A program made the translations under genes and the position numbers. DNA of 64,000 nucleotides, from contig NZ_CP147918.1 of NCBI RefSeq assembly GCF_039645975.1, positions 62,001 to 126,000 of the forward strand, in the 5' to 3' direction. Origin of the DNA: Sulfurimonas sp. HSL-1716. Its GTDB lineage: Bacteria; Campylobacterota; Campylobacteria; Campylobacterales; Sulfurimonadaceae. Shown here in pieces: positions 61,961 to 64,000 of the stretch; position 1 is the stretch's first letter, and each line of letters starts with the position of its first letter. The notes under the pieces are model-generated. The model worked only from the letters and a program-made list of their open reading frames with translations. It was not told the origin of the DNA and searched no databases.

Positions 61961-63063
61961 TGAAAATAAAAACAATATTGTTCGGTATCGCTTTGTCACT
62001 ATCTTTATATGTAAATGCTTATGCGTTTGAAAAGATATTCGTAGTTGAAAGAGAAAGCAGCTCTTTGGCCGTGATCGAAGATGATCTTCCACGTTCACAT
62101 ATGGAAAATATGCACAATATGAATCACGGGGTCGTCAAATTTTACGGAAAGGACGGATATCTTATAAGCCGCGACGGTTATATCGTCAAGTTTGATCCGA
62201 TAAAAGAGAAAAAACTGGCGGAGTATAAGACCAGCAAAAGCGCGATAGGATTCGTGATCAATAAATATTATGTCGCTGTTGCCAATTATGATAACAAAAG
62301 TGTCGATATTTTGGATCGTAATTTAAAACCGATCAAAGCATTCGTGACAAACTCAAGAAACGTCGGTATAAAGATATATAAGAACTATTTAGTGTTTTCG
62401 GAGATGGATAATGACAAGATCATGGTGCTCCGCGATAAGAACAAGGGTAAGAAAATACCTGATTTCGAAGTTTACAAAGAGTTTGACAATGTCGGCACGA
62501 TGCCTTTTGACGCTATGATCAAAGGCAGCAATTTCATAACCGGATTTTTCGAAAGTCCTTTTTTCGGGGTTCTCAATCTTGATACTATGAAGTATAGAAG
62601 GATCAAAATTCTGCTCGGAAACCGCAAGCCTGTCTTAAAAGTGCCTCATTTCGGATTTTGGAGCATCAGCAAAAAATATGTATTCCTGCCTGCCGTAGGC
62701 GACAATAAAGTTCTGGTCTACGACCCTAAATTTAATTTCGTTAAAAATATCAAAACAGAGGGACTCCCGGTATTTACATCTTTAAGTCCGGATCAAAAAT
62801 ATCTTGCCGTGACGTTTAGCGGCAAAAAATTCCCGGTCATCCAGATCATAGATACGGCGACGCTTAAAGTGATTAAGCGTTTTGAATTTGACGGAAAAGT
62901 TCTGCATGTAAGATGGTCAAATGAAAAACCGAAGCTATATGTATCGGTCAACGACACAAATAAGGTCGCTGTTATAAATACGAAAAAATGGTATCTGTCC
63001 CGTGAGATTTTTACGATCAAGAAACCATCGGGTATATTTATATATGAAGAGGCTAATAAATGA
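61960..63063 (+). CDS. nirF: Haem d1 biosynthesis protein NirF
   Basis: A 367-residue exported beta-propeller related to the d1 domain of NirS. The signal peptide is MKIKTILFGIALSLSLYVNA without a lipobox. Conserved parts are KIFVVERESSSLAVIE, SRDGYIVKFDPIKEKKL and LSPDQKYLAVTF. Near residues 45-55 it has a Met/His-rich patch (RSHMENMHNMNHG), where the family has a shorter loop containing the haem-binding His. NirF acts in the periplasm late in haem d1 assembly. The ATG overlaps the nirJ stop; the next gene starts 4 nt before its end. Confidence 0.9.
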   Translation: MKIKTILFGIALSLSLYVNAYAFEKIFVVERESSSLAVIEDDLPRSHMENMHNMNHGVVKFYGKDGYLISRDGYIVKFDPIKEKKLAEYKTSKSAIGFVINKYYVAVANYDNKSVDILDRNLKPIKAFVTNSRNVGIKIYKNYLVFSEMDNDKIMVLRDKNKGKKIPDFEVYKEFDNVGTMPFDAMIKGSNFITGFFESPFFGVLNLDTMKYRRIKILLGNRKPVLKVPHFGFWSISKKYVFLPAVGDNKVLVYDPKFNFVKNIKTEGLPVFTSLSPDQKYLAVTFSGKKFPVIQIIDTATLKVIKRFEFDGKVLHVRWSNEKPKLYVSVNDTNKVAVINTKKWYLSREIFTIKKPSGIFIYEEANK

Positions 63064-63800
63064 GCAGAGTGTATTTGACGGGTGCGGGTCCCGGTGACAT
63101 AGAACTATTGACGCTAAAAGCGCTTAGAGTCATAAAAGAAGCTGACGTGATCATCTATGACCGTCTTGCTAATCCCGATATTTTAAAAGAAGCGAAAAAC
63201 GGCTGCGAGTTTGTCTATGTCGGCAAAGAAGACGGCCATCATATCATGCCTCAAGACCAGATCAATGAAACGATCTATCAAAATGCCTTAAAATACAATA
63301 AGGTCGTACGGCTTAAAGGAGGAGATCCTTTCGTTTTCGGCCGCGGCGGAGAGGAAGGTGCTTATCTTAAAGAGCGCAATATCGAGTTTGAGATCATACC
63401 CGGCATCACTTCTGCCGTCAGCGTCCCGGCTTATGCGGGAATTCCTGTTACGCATCGCGGGGTAGCGGTATCTTTTCGTGTAGTTACCGCTCATGAATCT
63501 CCGAATAAAAAAGAGTCGCAGATCCCTTGGGACAATTATAAGACCGATGACACCATCGTCTTTTTGATGGGATTGCACAATCTGTCAAAGATCTCAAAAA
63601 AGCTTATAGGTATCGGCAAACCGAGCAATTATCCGTGTGCCGTTATCTCAAAAGGAACGACAAAAGATCAGAAAGTCGTTGTGGGTACGCTTGGCGATAT
63701 AGTTGAAAAAGCTGTCGATATGCCTACTCCTGCACTCATTATAGTTGGAGAAGTGGTTAACCTTCGTGAACAGCTGCAATGGTTCAAGGGTAATGATTAA
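63060..63800 (+). CDS. Uroporphyrinogen-III C-methyltransferase (SUMT/NirE-like)
   Basis: A 246-residue SAM-dependent methyltransferase making precorrin-2 from uroporphyrinogen III. It has LTGAGPGDIELLTLKALR, the VVRLKGGDPFVFGRGGEE block and SVPAYAGIPVTHRGVA. Its place among nirJ and nirF indicates that it feeds haem d1 (NirE role), with the Met8-like protein encoded at 48306-48893 converting the product to siroheme. It overlaps the next gene by 8 nt. Confidence 0.93.
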   Translation: MSRVYLTGAGPGDIELLTLKALRVIKEADVIIYDRLANPDILKEAKNGCEFVYVGKEDGHHIMPQDQINETIYQNALKYNKVVRLKGGDPFVFGRGGEEGAYLKERNIEFEIIPGITSAVSVPAYAGIPVTHRGVAVSFRVVTAHESPNKKESQIPWDNYKTDDTIVFLMGLHNLSKISKKLIGIGKPSNYPCAVISKGTTKDQKVVVGTLGDIVEKAVDMPTPALIIVGEVVNLREQLQWFKGND

Positions 63801-64000
63801 TCAAAACCTTGATTTTCAAGAAGCAGTTTGCGTAGCACCCGATATATATTGGGTAGGGATGTTTCTGGAAAACGATCCCTTTCAATGTCATCCCTACCTC
63901 ATAAAAAACGGTAATGAATCGATCCTGATCGATCCCGGCTCCATGCTGGAGTTTGACGAAACGGTCAGAAAGATAAAAACGATATGCGATATGGGATCGA
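63793..64000 (+). CDS. Diiron/metallo-beta-lactamase-fold (ODP/FprA-like) protein, N-terminal part
   Basis: The frame is open from the ATG at 63793 to the window end (69 codons). The start of an oxygen-binding diiron (flavodiiron-type) domain is visible: VAPDIYWVGMFLENDPFQCH, then YLIKNGNESILIDPGSM. In FprA/ODP proteins this domain reduces NO or O2, or serves as a sensor. The metal-binding HxExD region lies beyond the window, so catalysis cannot be judged. Confidence 0.72.
   Translation, partial: MINQNLDFQEAVCVAPDIYWVGMFLENDPFQCHPYLIKNGNESILIDPGSMLEFDETVRKIKTICDMGS

Noticed and set aside
1-64000. Mobile elements, tRNA/rRNA genes, phage or CRISPR-Cas
   Set aside because: I looked in the intergenic regions for tRNA cloverleaf ends, transposases, integrases and repeat arrays and found none; the island shows no clear flanking repeats or attachment site.

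Overview
The window is a stretch of a Campylobacterota (epsilonproteobacterial) chromosome, most like the Sulfurimonas/Sulfuricurvum group. The evidence is low-to-moderate GC, dense short-spaced operons, a nap cluster in the order A-G-H-B-F-L-D with no napC, LPP20-type lipoproteins, a CZB-domain soluble chemoreceptor, and family matches that look epsilonproteobacterial throughout. The genus is an inference; no rRNA gene is present to confirm it. I see no insertion sequence, prophage, CRISPR array, tRNA or rRNA gene.

Positions 1-38270 are mostly housekeeping. After the end of a 7TMR-DISM sensor come a SixA-type phosphatase, a nitroreductase and a FadL-type outer membrane protein. The ribosomal alpha operon follows (rpmJ-rpsM-rpsK-rpsD-rpoA-rplQ), then an aldo/keto reductase, a NifU-like/TPR/murE block, and a tight run [2Fe-2S] protein-panD-ybaB-PDZ protein-ispA-tkt. 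Further on are a soluble chemoreceptor, a reverse-strand alaS-CopD-like-maf operon, an EAL-HDOD protein, a reverse-strand block with three lipoproteins, a DUF481 protein and an aldehyde dehydrogenase, a methyltransferase/asnB pair, two GAF paralogues, dCMP deaminase, accB-accC, a SurA-like chaperone, gltX and a major porin.

Positions 38270-64000 form a denitrification island. It opens with a Crp/Fnr-type regulator translationally coupled to a PilJ/NarX-type sensor that has no output domain. Next are the periplasmic nitrate reductase operon, siroheme synthase on the reverse strand, a four-gene TolC/HlyD/FtsX-type/ATPase exporter, a fused NirDL-type siroheme decarboxylase with small membrane proteins, norC-norB, nirS, and haem d1 biosynthesis genes (nirJ, nirF, a SUMT/NirE, plus a c-type cytochrome). 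The window ends inside a diiron-domain protein. Nitrate to nitrite (Nap), nitrite to NO (NirS) and NO to N2O (NorCB) are all encoded, as are methylation of uroporphyrinogen III, siroheme formation, decarboxylation and the NirJ/NirF steps of haem d1. nosZ is not in the window.

Five near-perfect FNR-type palindromes (TTGAY-N4-RTCAA) lie only in this island. Each has a -10-like hexamer about 32 nt from the box centre on the side of the gene it should activate, the geometry of a class II activated promoter. The adjacent regulator has the E..SR recognition-helix pattern expected for this box but lacks the FNR iron-sulfur cysteines. The least described parts are the output-less sensor, the embedded exporter, several small membrane proteins (two of 50-53 residues), and two strong hairpins that bracket nirS.
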